A DNA stretch of 37,149 nucleotides from Pseudomonas oryzihabitans (lineage in GTDB: Bacteria > Pseudomonadota > Gammaproteobacteria > Pseudomonadales > Pseudomonadaceae). The notes beneath the pieces were generated by a model, which saw nothing but the letters and a program-made list of their open reading frames with translations, was not told where the DNA came from and did not search any database. Of this stretch, positions 14,836-24,113 are shown one piece after another. Position 1 is the stretch's first letter; each line of letters starts with the position of its first letter. Position numbers and translations under genes: made by a program. The DNA lies in contig NZ_VDND01000014.1 of NCBI RefSeq assembly GCF_007665395.1, positions 1 through 37,149 of the forward strand. The letters are read 5' to 3'.

Positions 14836-17800
14836 AGGGCTTCCTTCAGGTCAGGCAGGGTGGAGAGCGCTGCCGCGAAGTCGAGGGTCTCGACCTGGGC
14901 GCGCAAGAGGTCATAACGCACCTGGGCTTCGGCGCGGCAGTGCACGGGCAGCTGGGCGATCAGATCCAGGGCATCGAGATTGCCCTGGCTGAGCAATAGC
15001 TCGAGTTCGTCCAGTCGCGCACGCCAGTCGACCTGGGTGTCGGTTTCAATTTCAGTTTTAGTTTCAGTTGCGGCAGGCAGGGGGCGTGGCAGGACGTCGG
15101 CCAGGGCGCCACGCAACTCGGCCAGCGCCTCGTCGAGCAGTTGTCGCAGGGTTGTCAGTTCCATCGCCACCTCCGGGGGCACACCGGCCCCGGCCTTGCC
15201 GGCGCGTTCGCCCTCGGCGGCGCGCGCGGCCAGGCGCTGGGCACCCATGGTGCCGGCGCTGCCCTTGAGCGAGTGTAGTACCGCCACCGCCGCCTCGCTG
15301 TCGGCGGCGTGCCAGGCCTTCGCCAGCCCTTCCAGCAGGCTGACGGAGTCCTCGGCGAAGCGCTCCAGCAGCGCGCCGAACAACCGGGCGTCACCGCCGA
15401 ACCGGCGCAGGACGATGCCCAGGGGTTCCACCTGGCGATCCTCGACCAGCGGCGCGACCACCGGCGCGGCATTCACCTCCTGGCCGGTCAGGCGCTGCAG
15501 GCGGGCGACCAGCACTTCCAGGTCGATGGGCTTGCCGACGTGGTCGTCCATGCCGGCGGCCAGGCAGGCGTCGCGGTCGGTATGGGAGGCGTTGGCGGTC
15601 ATCGCCAGGATCGGCAGGGTGGCGAAGCGGCCATCGGCACGGATGCGCCGGGTGGCCTCCAGGCCGTCGATGTCGGGCATCTGCATGTCCATGATGACCA
15701 CGTCCAGCGGTCCACCGGTGAGCACCCGCTCGACCCCTTCCAGCCCGCCCTCGGCCAGTTCCACCTGGGCGCCCTGGGCCAGCAGCAGCTCGGCGGCCAC
15801 CTGGCGATTGAGGGCATTGTCCTCCACCACCAGCAGGCGCAGGCCGGCCAGGCGATGGCTCTCGTCGACCACCGCCGCGGCATGGACGCCGGCCGGGATC
15901 TCGGCGCCCAGGGCGCGCTCCACCACCTCCACGATCTGCGCCGGGGTCACCGGCTTGGTCAGGTAGTCGTCGAAGGGCGCCTCGGCGTTCTGCTGGGTCT
16001 CGCTGAGGAAGTCGCGGCCGAAGCCGGTGAGCATGATGACCTTGGGTCGACTGGCCGGCGGCTGCTCGTGCAGTTGCCGGGCCGTGGCCAGGCCATCGCC
16101 GTCGGGCATGCGCCAGTCCATGAGCACCGCCTCATAGGGCTGCTCCTGCTGCCGGGCCTGGGCGATGCGGTCGAGGGCGGCGCTGCCGCTGGTGACCAGG
16201 TCGACCTGCCAGCCAAGGGCCGCCAGGGTCTCCACCAGCACCTCGCCGACCAGGGTATTGTCGTCGGCCAGCAGCACCCGGCGCCGCACCGGCGCCGCCT
16301 GCGCCGCGACCGCGACGTCCACCGCCAGGGTGGCATCGAACCAGAAGCGGCTACCCACCCCCAGCTCGCTTTCCACCTGCAGCTGGCCATCCATCAATTC
16401 CACCAGGCGCTTGCAGATGGCCAGGCCCAGGCCGGTACCGCCGAAGCGCCGGCTGATCGAAGCCTCGGCCTGGGTGAAGCCCTGGAACAGCTGCGCCTGA
16501 TGGGCCGGGCTGATGCCGATGCCGGTGTCCTGCACCGAGAACTCCAGGCGCAACTGGCCGTCTGCGTGGGACAGCTGGCGCACGCTGACCAGCACCTGGC
16601 CCGCCTCGGTGAACTTGAGGGCGTTGCCGGCCAGGTTGATGAGGATCTGCTGCAGCCGCAGGCTGTCACCGATCAGCGCGGTGGGCAGCCCGGCATCCAG
16701 GTGGTAGTTGATCTCGACGTTCTTCTCGCCGCTGTTGCCGGACAGCACCACGCCCAGGTTGCGCAGCACCTGCTCCAGGCTGAAGGGATGGACGTCCAGC
16801 TGCAGCTTGCCGGCTTCGATTTTGGAGTAGTCGAGCACGTCGTTGAGCAGTCCCAGCAGGGAGCGCGCGGCCTGCTGGGCCTTGGTCAGGTAATCGCCCT
16901 GGCGCGCATCCAGAGCGGTGCGCTGCAGCAGTTGCAGCATGCCCAGCACGGCGTTCATCGGCGTGCGGATCTCGTGACTCATGTTGGCCAGGAAGGACGA
17001 CTTGGCCTGGCTGGCCAGGTCGGCGCGGGTGCGCTCCTCGCGCAAGCGGTGCTCCAGCGCCAGCTGTTCGGTGATGTCACGATTGGTGCCGACCAGGCGC
17101 AGGACGCGACCGCGTCCATCGCGCTCGGTATGGGCGCCGGCCTGGATGTGGCGGATGGAGCCATCCTGACGCAGGATACGGAACACCGGATCGAACACCG
17201 CCTGGCCGGCCATGGCGGCCAGCAACCGGGCCTCGGCCTCGGCGAGGTCATCGGGATGCACGCAGCGGCGCCAGTCTTCGTACACCAGGCCGCGCTGGAC
17301 CTGCTCCGGGGTCCATTCGTAGAGGTCGGCCATGCGCTCGTTGCACTGCACCTCGTTGGTCTCGGGCCGCCAGCACCAGATGCCCAGCTCGGCCACCTCG
17401 GCGGCCATGGTCAGCTGATCGCGGGTCTGCAGCAGTGCCTCGCGCTGGCGACACTGCTCGGTGATGTCGGCGATGATGGCCACCGCCAGGCGCTGGCCAT
17501 CCACCCAGGTGATCCCGAGACTCAGGGTGATGGGAAACTCGCTGCCATCGCCACGGCGGGCCAGGGTTTCGTGACCGAGGGAATCGACCGGCCGCGCCTC
17601 ACCGCTGCCATCCTCGGTGAACAGCGCTTCATAGCCGCTCAGGTAGGAGGGGATCAGCCGGCGGATGTCCTGCCCGATCACCGTCTGGGCCGCGCAGCCG
17701 AACACCCGCTCGCCGGCGGGGTTGAAGGAGCGTACCCGGCCATCCTCGTCCACGGTCAACACCGGGTTGACGGCGGTATCGAGAATCGCCCGGGTCAGCG

Positions 17801-19691
17801 CCAGACTCGCCGCCAGCTCCTGCTCGGCGGCCTTGCGCTCGGTGACGTCCGAGGCGATCCCCAGGTAGCCGCTGATCTGGCCGAACTCGTCGCGCATGGT
17901 GGTCACCACCAGGCTGACATCGCGGTGCTCGCCATCACGGCGGACATAGGTCCACTCCCGGGCCTCGGCGCCGGTCCGCTCCGAGCGCTCCACCAGGACC
18001 CGGAAGCCGCTGACCGGCTGACCGAACTGGGCGCTCAGCGCCTGCCCCTGGGCCACCAGCTCCTCGTGCAGGTGGAAGTCGCTGGCGTGCCGGCTGCCCA
18101 CCACCTCGGCCGCGCGGTAACCGAGCAGGCGCTCGGCGCCTTCGTTGAACAGGGTGATGCGACCCTGGCGATCGGTGGCGATGATGCCCACCTCCGAGGC
18201 CGCACGCAGCACGTCGCCGAGCAACAGATTGGTCTGGCTCAATTCGGCGGTGCGCTGGGCCACCTGTTCTTCCAGGCGCGCGTTCAGTGCCAGGATCTCG
18301 GCCTGGGCGGCCTTCTGCACCGAGATGTCGCGCACCGTCTTGGAGGCACCGACGACCCGACCGTCGCGACCACGCATGGGCGAGACGCTGACCAGCACCT
18401 CGATGTAGCGCCCGTCGCGGTGCTGGCGGCGGGTCTCGAAGTGCGGCACCGGCTCGCCCTTGCCGATCCGCTCCAGCACCGACCACTCCTCATGCTCCAG
18501 CTCGGTGGGCACGACCAGGTCGAGCAGGCGCCGGCCCACGGCTTCGCTGGCGGGATAGCCGAACAGTTCTTCCGCGGCGTAGTTCCAGCTCAGCACCACG
18601 CCGTTGAGGTCCTTGCTGATGATGCCGTCGGAGGAGCTTTCCACCACGGCGGTGAGGTTGGCCTGGTCCTGCTGGTACTGGCGACGCCGCTGGCGCGTGG
18701 TGAGCAGGGCGAAGGTGAGTCCGGCGCCCAGCAGGCTGAACAGCTTGCCGAACAGATGCACCAGGGGTACCGAAACCAGGTTCTGCGCCGCGACGAAGGT
18801 CGGGGTGGCGGTGAACGCCAGCTGCCACTGCCGCCCATAGACGTCCTGGACCAGGCGCCGCTCGGACATCTCCTGGGCGCCCTCCTCGTCCTCGCCCTGG
18901 CGATAGAACAGCCGTGGAGCCGTGGGTTCGGTCACGTCGCTGACGCGCACGATCAGCCCCGGAATGCTCAGACGCAGGCTACCGAACATCTCCTCGATGC
19001 TCAGGGGCACATAGGACCAGCCCAGGGTGGCGGCTTCCCGCGCGTTCGGATCGGCGGGCGGCCGCCCCCCCTGGTAGATCGGCAGCAGCATCAGGAAGCC
19101 GGGCTCCGGCGGCGAGGACGCCTGGAGTTGCAGCGGCCCGGTGAGGTGGATGTCGGCGTGCCGCATGGACAGGACCGCGGCCTCGCGGCGCACGGGATCC
19201 GATGCCGCGTCCATGCCGATGGCCTTCAGGTTGCGCCAGCCGGGCTCCAGGTACTGGACGACGTAGCGATCGCCCTCATGCGCGGTGAAGGGCTGGATGC
19301 GGAATTCCGGCCAGTCGTCGGCGCTGGCTTCGCGCAGGAAGCGGGCTTCGTCGGCCTGGGGTACCCGCCGGATGAAGCCAACCCCCCGGGCCCCGCGGAA
19401 TTCCTGCCCCAGGTCATGGACGCGACCATAGTTGCCGAGCAGTTGCCGCGACAGGTTGCCACCGGCGACGACCACCACGTCGCGCATGCCGATCAGGCTG
19501 TATTCGTAAATGCGCAGCCGGTCCAGCACCTGGTCGCGGACGTCCTCGGCCGCGCTGTCCAGGGCGCTGCGCAGCACATGGTCATTGCGCTGGGTCAGAT
19601 GGCGCATGGTCAGGCTGGTCAGCACCACGCCACAGAGAAAGACGCCGAGACTCCAGCGTACCCGAGAGGATTTGCACAGCCGCTTGAACAT
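14832..19691 (-). CDS. CHASE/multi-PAS hybrid sensor histidine kinase with two receivers and Hpt
   Basis: This is a 1619-residue inner-membrane sensor. From MFKRLCKSSR the order is: membrane segment (about 12-30), periplasmic CHASE-type sensor (about 40-290, with GVGFIRRVP and LPIYQGG), second membrane segment (about 308-332), four PAS/PAC units (about 340-455, 485-620, 630-745, 755-880), HisKA with SHEIRTPMN (His906), HATPase with NLAGNALKF, DTGIGI and GGTGLGLAI, receiver 1 (Asp1192 in LMDWRMP), receiver 2 (Asp1335 in IMDMQMP) and Hpt (His1473 in LHSLKGSAG). A Thr/Glu linker and a short helical tail follow. I chose 19691 because AGGGG precedes it and the upstream in-frame stretch is not protein-like. 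The cyclase gene follows, overlapping by 4 bp. The ligand is unknown; CHASE domains bind small extracellular molecules. Confidence 0.94.
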   Translation of the reverse strand: MFKRLCKSSRVRWSLGVFLCGVVLTSLTMRHLTQRNDHVLRSALDSAAEDVRDQVLDRLRIYEYSLIGMRDVVVVAGGNLSRQLLGNYGRVHDLGQEFRGARGVGFIRRVPQADEARFLREASADDWPEFRIQPFTAHEGDRYVVQYLEPGWRNLKAIGMDAASDPVRREAAVLSMRHADIHLTGPLQLQASSPPEPGFLMLLPIYQGGRPPADPNAREAATLGWSYVPLSIEEMFGSLRLSIPGLIVRVSDVTEPTAPRLFYRQGEDEEGAQEMSERRLVQDVYGRQWQLAFTATPTFVAAQNLVSVPLVHLFGKLFSLLGAGLTFALLTTRQRRRQYQQDQANLTAVVESSSDGIISKDLNGVVLSWNYAAEELFGYPASEAVGRRLLDLVVPTELEHEEWSVLERIGKGEPVPHFETRRQHRDGRYIEVLVSVSPMRGRDGRVVGASKTVRDISVQKAAQAEILALNARLEEQVAQRTAELSQTNLLLGDVLRAASEVGIIATDRQGRITLFNEGAERLLGYRAAEVVGSRHASDFHLHEELVAQGQALSAQFGQPVSGFRVLVERSERTGAEAREWTYVRRDGEHRDVSLVVTTMRDEFGQISGYLGIASDVTERKAAEQELAASLALTRAILDTAVNPVLTVDEDGRVRSFNPAGERVFGCAAQTVIGQDIRRLIPSYLSGYEALFTEDGSGEARPVDSLGHETLARRGDGSEFPITLSLGITWVDGQRLAVAIIADITEQCRQREALLQTRDQLTMAAEVAELGIWCWRPETNEVQCNERMADLYEWTPEQVQRGLVYEDWRRCVHPDDLAEAEARLLAAMAGQAVFDPVFRILRQDGSIRHIQAGAHTERDGRGRVLRLVGTNRDITEQLALEHRLREERTRADLASQAKSSFLANMSHEIRTPMNAVLGMLQLLQRTALDARQGDYLTKAQQAARSLLGLLNDVLDYSKIEAGKLQLDVHPFSLEQVLRNLGVVLSGNSGEKNVEINYHLDAGLPTALIGDSLRLQQILINLAGNALKFTEAGQVLVSVRQLSHADGQLRLEFSVQDTGIGISPAHQAQLFQGFTQAEASISRRFGGTGLGLAICKRLVELMDGQLQVESELGVGSRFWFDATLAVDVAVAAQAAPVRRRVLLADDNTLVGEVLVETLAALGWQVDLVTSGSAALDRIAQARQQEQPYEAVLMDWRMPDGDGLATARQLHEQPPASRPKVIMLTGFGRDFLSETQQNAEAPFDDYLTKPVTPAQIVEVVERALGAEIPAGVHAAAVVDESHRLAGLRLLVVEDNALNRQVAAELLLAQGAQVELAEGGLEGVERVLTGGPLDVVIMDMQMPDIDGLEATRRIRADGRFATLPILAMTANASHTDRDACLAAGMDDHVGKPIDLEVLVARLQRLTGQEVNAAPVVAPLVEDRQVEPLGIVLRRFGGDARLFGALLERFAEDSVSLLEGLAKAWHAADSEAAVAVLHSLKGSAGTMGAQRLAARAAEGERAGKAGAGVPPEVAMELTTLRQLLDEALAELRGALADVLPRPLPAATETKTEIETDTQVDWRARLDELELLLSQGNLDALDLIAQLPVHCRAEAQVRYDLLRAQVETLDFAAALSTLPDLKEAL

Positions 19692-20031
19692 GGAGCCCCT
19701 GGTGGCAAAGGTGCCACACCGTGAATTGGCGAGGCCAGGGGACGGGAAGCGCGGGAAAGAGCGGGCCTCCACCAGACCTGGCGGTACGGATAGCCCATCG
19801 GCGGGGAAAAAAGCTTTCTTTACGCCGTAGATCGCCCGCTGCGCTGATACCGGGCGGCCACATCGACCGAAGCGGCGTGCCAGAGCATCTTTGCGCACTA
19901 ATTAGTTTTACTTTTTCTGACGAGTGGTCGGGGGATCCGGGCGCCCGAAGAGCGTCATCACGGCGGCGACCAATAAAAAAGGGAGGTCAGGCGTAGCGCC
20001 TGACCTCCCCGCGATTGCCCGATCAGGGTCG
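19692..20031. other. Gene-free stretch between the kinase and chemoreceptor 1
   Basis: This 340-bp stretch is upstream of the kinase and downstream of the chemoreceptor. It holds the chemoreceptor terminator at 19974-20009. It also has an AT-rich patch around 19887-19920 with a perfect 10-bp palindrome ACTAATTAGT (19897-19906), a plausible regulatory site for the kinase. I see no gene. Confidence 0.5.
19974..20009 (-). terminator. Intrinsic terminator of chemoreceptor 1
   Basis: The 13-bp perfect stem GGGAGGTCAGGCG (19981-19993) / CGCCTGACCTCCC (19997-20009) has a 3-nt loop. On the minus strand it is followed by six T. It lies 22 bp past the stop. Confidence 0.92.
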
Positions 20032-21921
20032 TTAGATGCGGAAGCCGCCCACCAGCCGCTGCAGGCGGCCGGCCTCGGCCTCCAGGGCGGTACAGGCCGC
20101 CAGGGTGGCCTGGAGGTTATCGACGCCCTGCTGGTTCAGCAGGTTGATCTCGCTGATGTCCATGTTCAGCGTCTCCACCACCGAGGTCTGCTCCTCGGTG
20201 GCAGTGGCCACCGACTGGTTCTGGCCGTCGATCTCGCCGATGCGCTCGGTCACGCTGCCCAGCCGCTCGCCGGCGCTCTTGGCCACCTGCATGCTGTGGG
20301 CGCTCTGCCGCTGGCTTTCCTGCATCAGGGCCACGGCATCCCGCGAGCCGGTCTGCAACTCCTCGATCATCTGCTGGATCTGCTGTGCCGAACTCTGGGT
20401 GCGGCTGGCCAGGGAGCGCACCTCGTCGGCTACCACGGCAAAACCTCTTCCGGCTTCACCAGCGCGGGCCGCTTCGATGGCGGCATTGAGGGCCAGCAGG
20501 TTGGTCTGCTCGGAGATGCCGCGGATGACTTCGAGGATCTGGCCGATGTTGGCGGTCTTGCCGTTGAGCGCCTCGATATGTTCGCAACTGGTGCCGATCT
20601 TGGTCGACAGCGCCTGCATGGCGTGCAGGGCTTCGTCGAGCACCTCGCGGCCTTCCTCGCCCTGGGCGCGGGCCGTGCTGGCTTCGCCCGAGGCATGGGC
20701 GGCGTTGCGGGCGATCTCCTGGGCGGCGGCGCCCAGCTCGTTGATTGCCGCGGCGACGCTGGTGGTGCGCTGGGCCTGGATATCGGACTGCTGCATGGAG
20801 GACTGCGAAGACTCCAGCACCCGCCGGGTGCTCTGGTTCAGCTCGCCGGTGGTCTGGGCCACGTCGCGGATCGAGGTATGGATGCGCGCCACGAACTTGT
20901 TGAAGGCCTCGGCCAGGGCGCCGAATTCGTCGCGGGCCTGCACCGGCAGCCGACGGGTCAGGTCGCCCTCGCCTTCGGCGATGTCGTCCATGGCGCGGGT
21001 CAGCTCATGTAGCGGGCGCAGCAGCACACGGATCAGCAGGCCCAGCAGCAGGATGATGGCGAGCACCGCCACCACCGTGGCGACGATGGCCAGGTTGCGC
21101 GCCTGGGTGACCGGGGCATAGGCCTTGGCCTGGTCGATGGACAGTCCCAGGTACCACTTCACCGAGGGCAGGCCGTTGACCGGGGTGAAGCTCACCAGGC
21201 GGTCACTGCCGTTCTGGGTGACGGCCTGCAGACCCGCTTGCAGGGAAAGCGCCTGGCCGGGGAAGACCTCCTTGAGGGTCTTGAGTACCTGCTCGGGATG
21301 GCTGCTGACCAGCACCTTGCCGTCGCCGTCGACCAGGAAGGCTTCACCCAGGCCGCCGACGTTGAGCGAGGTGATGATCTCGACCAGCGCCGAGAGGTTG
21401 AGGTCGCCGGCGACCACGCCGGCCAGTTGGCCGTCGCGCTGCAGCGGCGTGGCGATGGTCACGCCCAGCTGGCCGGAGGACGCGAAGATATAGGGCGGGG
21501 TCAGCACCGTGGTGCCGGCGGCAGTGGCGGCCGCATACCAGGGCCGCTTGCGCGGATCGTAACCGGCCGGCAGGCTGCGCAGCGGACGGGTGGTGTAGGT
21601 GCCGTCGACCTCGCCCAGGTAGGTGGAATCGAAGGTGCCGGTGTAGATCTTCTGCTCCAGCAGCCCGACCAGCCCCTCGGCCGAGCGATCGCGCGCCAGG
21701 GTCTGGGCCTCGCCCTCGATGAGCTTGACCCGGGTGTCCAGCCAATAGGCGATGTTGCCGGCGGTGACCCGTCCGGTCTCCGCGAGGTTGGCGCTCAGGC
21801 TCTGGTCGATGGCCTGGCGTTGCAGGTAGGCGTTGAAGCCTGCGGAAGCGGCCAGCGCGGTGGTGATCACCAGCGCCGCGACCAGCAGGATCTTATGGCT
21901 GAATTTCAGGTGTCGCTTCAT
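20032..21921 (-). CDS. Methyl-accepting chemotaxis protein 1 (PctA-like, dCache amino-acid receptor)
   Basis: This 629-residue receptor has membrane segment 1 (about 9-29), a periplasmic double-Cache domain (about 30-273), membrane segment 2 (about 278-298), HAMP (about 299-352) and a long cytoplasmic methyl-accepting coiled coil. The hairpin tip EVIRGISEQTNLLALNAAIE that binds CheA/CheW is intact. The amino-acid-binding residues of PctA-type dCache domains fall at the same numbers: Tyr121, Arg126, Trp128, Tyr129, Tyr144 and Asp173. An L-amino-acid ligand is therefore likely. There is no C-terminal CheR-binding pentapeptide (it ends GGFRI). I start at MKRHLKFSHK because PctA and the paralogue begin the same way. 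A sigma-28 promoter match lies 60 bp upstream. Confidence 0.94.
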   Translation of the reverse strand: MKRHLKFSHKILLVAALVITTALAASAGFNAYLQRQAIDQSLSANLAETGRVTAGNIAYWLDTRVKLIEGEAQTLARDRSAEGLVGLLEQKIYTGTFDSTYLGEVDGTYTTRPLRSLPAGYDPRKRPWYAAATAAGTTVLTPPYIFASSGQLGVTIATPLQRDGQLAGVVAGDLNLSALVEIITSLNVGGLGEAFLVDGDGKVLVSSHPEQVLKTLKEVFPGQALSLQAGLQAVTQNGSDRLVSFTPVNGLPSVKWYLGLSIDQAKAYAPVTQARNLAIVATVVAVLAIILLLGLLIRVLLRPLHELTRAMDDIAEGEGDLTRRLPVQARDEFGALAEAFNKFVARIHTSIRDVAQTTGELNQSTRRVLESSQSSMQQSDIQAQRTTSVAAAINELGAAAQEIARNAAHASGEASTARAQGEEGREVLDEALHAMQALSTKIGTSCEHIEALNGKTANIGQILEVIRGISEQTNLLALNAAIEAARAGEAGRGFAVVADEVRSLASRTQSSAQQIQQMIEELQTGSRDAVALMQESQRQSAHSMQVAKSAGERLGSVTERIGEIDGQNQSVATATEEQTSVVETLNMDISEINLLNQQGVDNLQATLAACTALEAEAGRLQRLVGGFRI

Positions 21922-21980
21922 ACAGGTCTGCTTCCGTAGCAAGGCGCCATGCCGGATTCAGGGCATGGCTATCGCAGTAG

Positions 21981-22007
21981 TTATCGGGCAATCATCAGAC
22001 TACTTAA
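21981..22007 (-). promoter_or_regulatory. Candidate sigma-28 (FliA) promoter of chemoreceptor 1
   Basis: On the minus strand TTAA (22004-22007) is followed by 15 nt and CCCGATAA (21981-21988). The flagellar sigma consensus is TAAA-N15-GCCGATAA, so 10 of 12 positions match with exact spacing. The start codon is 60 bp downstream. FliA control is usual for chemoreceptor genes. Confidence 0.65.
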
Positions 22008-22013
22008 GCGGAA

Positions 22014-22033
22014 CGGCGGCACCTTTGCCGCCG
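22014..22033 (-). terminator. Possible weak terminator of chemoreceptor 2
   Basis: CGGCGGCA (22014-22021) pairs with TGCCGCCG (22026-22033) around a 4-nt loop, 6 bp past the stop of chemoreceptor 2. There is no T run, so it may only slow or stabilise the transcript. It lies just upstream of the sigma-28 match. Confidence 0.4.
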
Positions 22034-22039
22034 ACCGCG

Positions 22040-23932
22040 CTAGATCCGGAAGCCACCCACCAGCCGCTGCAGGCGACCGGCCTCGGCTTCCAGCGCCGTG
22101 CAGGCCGCCAGGGTAGCCTGCAGGTTATCGACGCCCTGCTGGTTCAGCAGGTTGATCTCGCTGATGTCCATGTTCAGCGTCTCCACCACCGAGGTCTGTT
22201 CCTCGGTCGCGGTGGCGACGGACTGGTTCTGGCCATCGATCTCGCCGATGCGCTCGGTGACGCTGCCCAGCCGCTCGCCGGCGCTCTTCGCCACCTGCAT
22301 GCTGTGGGCGCTCTGCCGCTGGCTTTCCTGCATCAGGGCCACGGCATCCCGCGATCCGCTCTGCAGCTCCTCGATCATCTGCTGGATCTGCTGCGCCGAA
22401 CTCTGGGTGCGGCTGGCCAGGGAGCGGACCTCGTCGGCCACCACGGCAAAACCTCTTCCAGCCTCGCCGGCGCGGGCCGCTTCGATGGCGGCATTGAGGG
22501 CCAGCAGGTTGGTTTGCTCGGAGATGCCGCGGATGACTTCGAGGATCTGACCGATGTTGGCGGTCTTGCCGTTGAGCGCCTCGATATGCTCGCAACTGGT
22601 GCCGATCTTGGTCGACAGCGCCTGCATGGCGTGCAGGGCTTCGTCGAGCACCTCGCGGCCTTCCTCGCCCTGGGCACGGGCCGTGCTGGCCTCACCCGAG
22701 GCGTGGGCGGCGTTGCGAGCGATCTCCTGGGCGGCGGCGCCCAGTTCATTGATCGCTGCGGCGACGCTGGTGGTGCGCTGGGCCTGGATATCGGACTGCT
22801 GCATGGACGACTGCGAGGCCTCCAGCACCCGCCGGGTACCCTGGTTCAGCTCGCCGGTGCTCTGGGCCACGTCGCGGATCGAGGCGTGGATCCGCGCCAC
22901 GAAATGATTGAAAGCCTGGGCCAGGGCACCGAATTCGTCGCGGGACTGCACCGGCAGCCGGCGGGTCAGGTCGCCCTCGCCTTCGGCGATGTCGTCCATG
23001 GCGCGGGTCAGCTCGTGCAGCGGGCGCGGCAGCACGCGGATCAGCAGGCCGAGCAGCAGGATGATGGCGATGACCGCCACCACCGTGGCGACGATGGCCA
23101 GATTGCGCGCCTGGGCGACCGGGGCATAGGCCTTGGTTTGGTCGATGGACAGCGCCAGGTACCACTTCACCGACGGCAGGCCATTCACCGGGGTGAAGCT
23201 CACCAGGCGCTCGCTGCCGTCCTGCATGACGTGATGGAAGCCCGGGGCCAGGGACGGGGTCTGTGCGGGGAAGAGGTCCTTGAGCGACTTCAGCACCTGG
23301 TCGGCGTGGCTGCTGACCAGGATCTTGCCGTCGGCGTCGACCAGGAAGGCCTCGCCCAGGCCGCCGGCGTCGAGCGAGGTGATCATCTTCATCAGGCTGT
23401 CCATCACCAGGTCGCCGGCCACCACGCCGATCAGCTTGCCGTTCTGCAGGACCGGCGCGGCGATGGTGATGCAGAGGAAGCTCTGCGGCGGGGCGGTGAG
23501 ATAGGGCTCGGTGAGGATCACGCCCCCGGCGCTGACCGCCGCCTTGTACCAGTCGCGTTGGCGCGCATCGTAGCCCGCTTCCATCGGGGTATGGGGGCGG
23601 TCGGTGAAGGTACCGTCGACCTCGCCCAGGTAGGTGGAGTCGAAGTTGCTCGTGTAGAGCTTCTGCTCCAGCAGGCCGGCGATGTTGCCCGGGCTGCTGT
23701 CACGGCTGAGCGCCTGGGCCTGGCTGTCGATGAGCTTGATCCGCGCATCCAGCCAGTAGGCGATGTTGCCCGCGGTGATGCGGCCGATCTCGCCCAGCGA
23801 GGCTTCGAGACTCTGGGTGATGGCCTGGCGCTGCAGGTAGGCGTTGAAGCTGGCGAAGCCGGCCAGGGCCAGGGTCACGACCAGGGCGGCCGCCAGCAGG
23901 ATCTTGTGGCTGAATTGGAGCGAGCGTTTCAT
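22040..23932 (-). CDS. Methyl-accepting chemotaxis protein 2 (PctA-like, dCache amino-acid receptor)
   Basis: This 630-residue paralogue of the downstream receptor has the same layout: membrane segments near 9-29 and 279-299, periplasmic dCache, HAMP and signalling coiled coil. Its ligand-binding half differs clearly, but the amino-acid motif is kept: Tyr121, Arg126, Trp128, Tyr129, Tyr144 and Asp174, with one inserted residue. From SQSSMQQ to the last residue, about 258 positions, I find only one amino-acid difference (Ser for Thr in the EELQxGS stretch). The start is the ATG at 23932; a GTG nine bases upstream is also possible. I found no sigma-28 match upstream. The two receptors probably sense different amino acids through the same signalling machinery. 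Confidence 0.94.
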   Translation of the reverse strand: MKRSLQFSHKILLAAALVVTLALAGFASFNAYLQRQAITQSLEASLGEIGRITAGNIAYWLDARIKLIDSQAQALSRDSSPGNIAGLLEQKLYTSNFDSTYLGEVDGTFTDRPHTPMEAGYDARQRDWYKAAVSAGGVILTEPYLTAPPQSFLCITIAAPVLQNGKLIGVVAGDLVMDSLMKMITSLDAGGLGEAFLVDADGKILVSSHADQVLKSLKDLFPAQTPSLAPGFHHVMQDGSERLVSFTPVNGLPSVKWYLALSIDQTKAYAPVAQARNLAIVATVVAVIAIILLLGLLIRVLPRPLHELTRAMDDIAEGEGDLTRRLPVQSRDEFGALAQAFNHFVARIHASIRDVAQSTGELNQGTRRVLEASQSSMQQSDIQAQRTTSVAAAINELGAAAQEIARNAAHASGEASTARAQGEEGREVLDEALHAMQALSTKIGTSCEHIEALNGKTANIGQILEVIRGISEQTNLLALNAAIEAARAGEAGRGFAVVADEVRSLASRTQSSAQQIQQMIEELQSGSRDAVALMQESQRQSAHSMQVAKSAGERLGSVTERIGEIDGQNQSVATATEEQTSVVETLNMDISEINLLNQQGVDNLQATLAACTALEAEAGRLQRLVGGFRI

Positions 23933-24113
23933 GGGTACCACGCGTAAGGCTTGGGGAGCGGCAGCCCGGTTCCTCGCCGTTCTTGATTGCGATAAGCGTC
24001 AAGGGATGAGCGGACTGCGGAGGATTGACCCGGCCTTAATACGCTGAGGTCTGACGTTTGGCTGGATACAACCGATAGACGTTCTCACATCGCCGATGTC
24101 TGGCCAGCTCGCG

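Noticed and set aside
15309..19724. Open frame of 1471 codons opposite the hybrid kinase gene
   Set aside because: It runs antisense to a gene with every kinase motif intact. Its composition is His/Gln/Ala/Gly-rich without recognisable domains, as expected from GC-rich third positions read on the other strand.
21833..23947. Open frame of 704 codons opposite chemoreceptor 2
   Set aside because: Antisense shadow. Its similarity to the frame opposite chemoreceptor 1 only reflects the duplication of the real genes.
23933..24113. Sigma-28 promoter for chemoreceptor 2
   Set aside because: CCGATA occurs only on the wrong strand here, and no TAAA-like element is correctly spaced.
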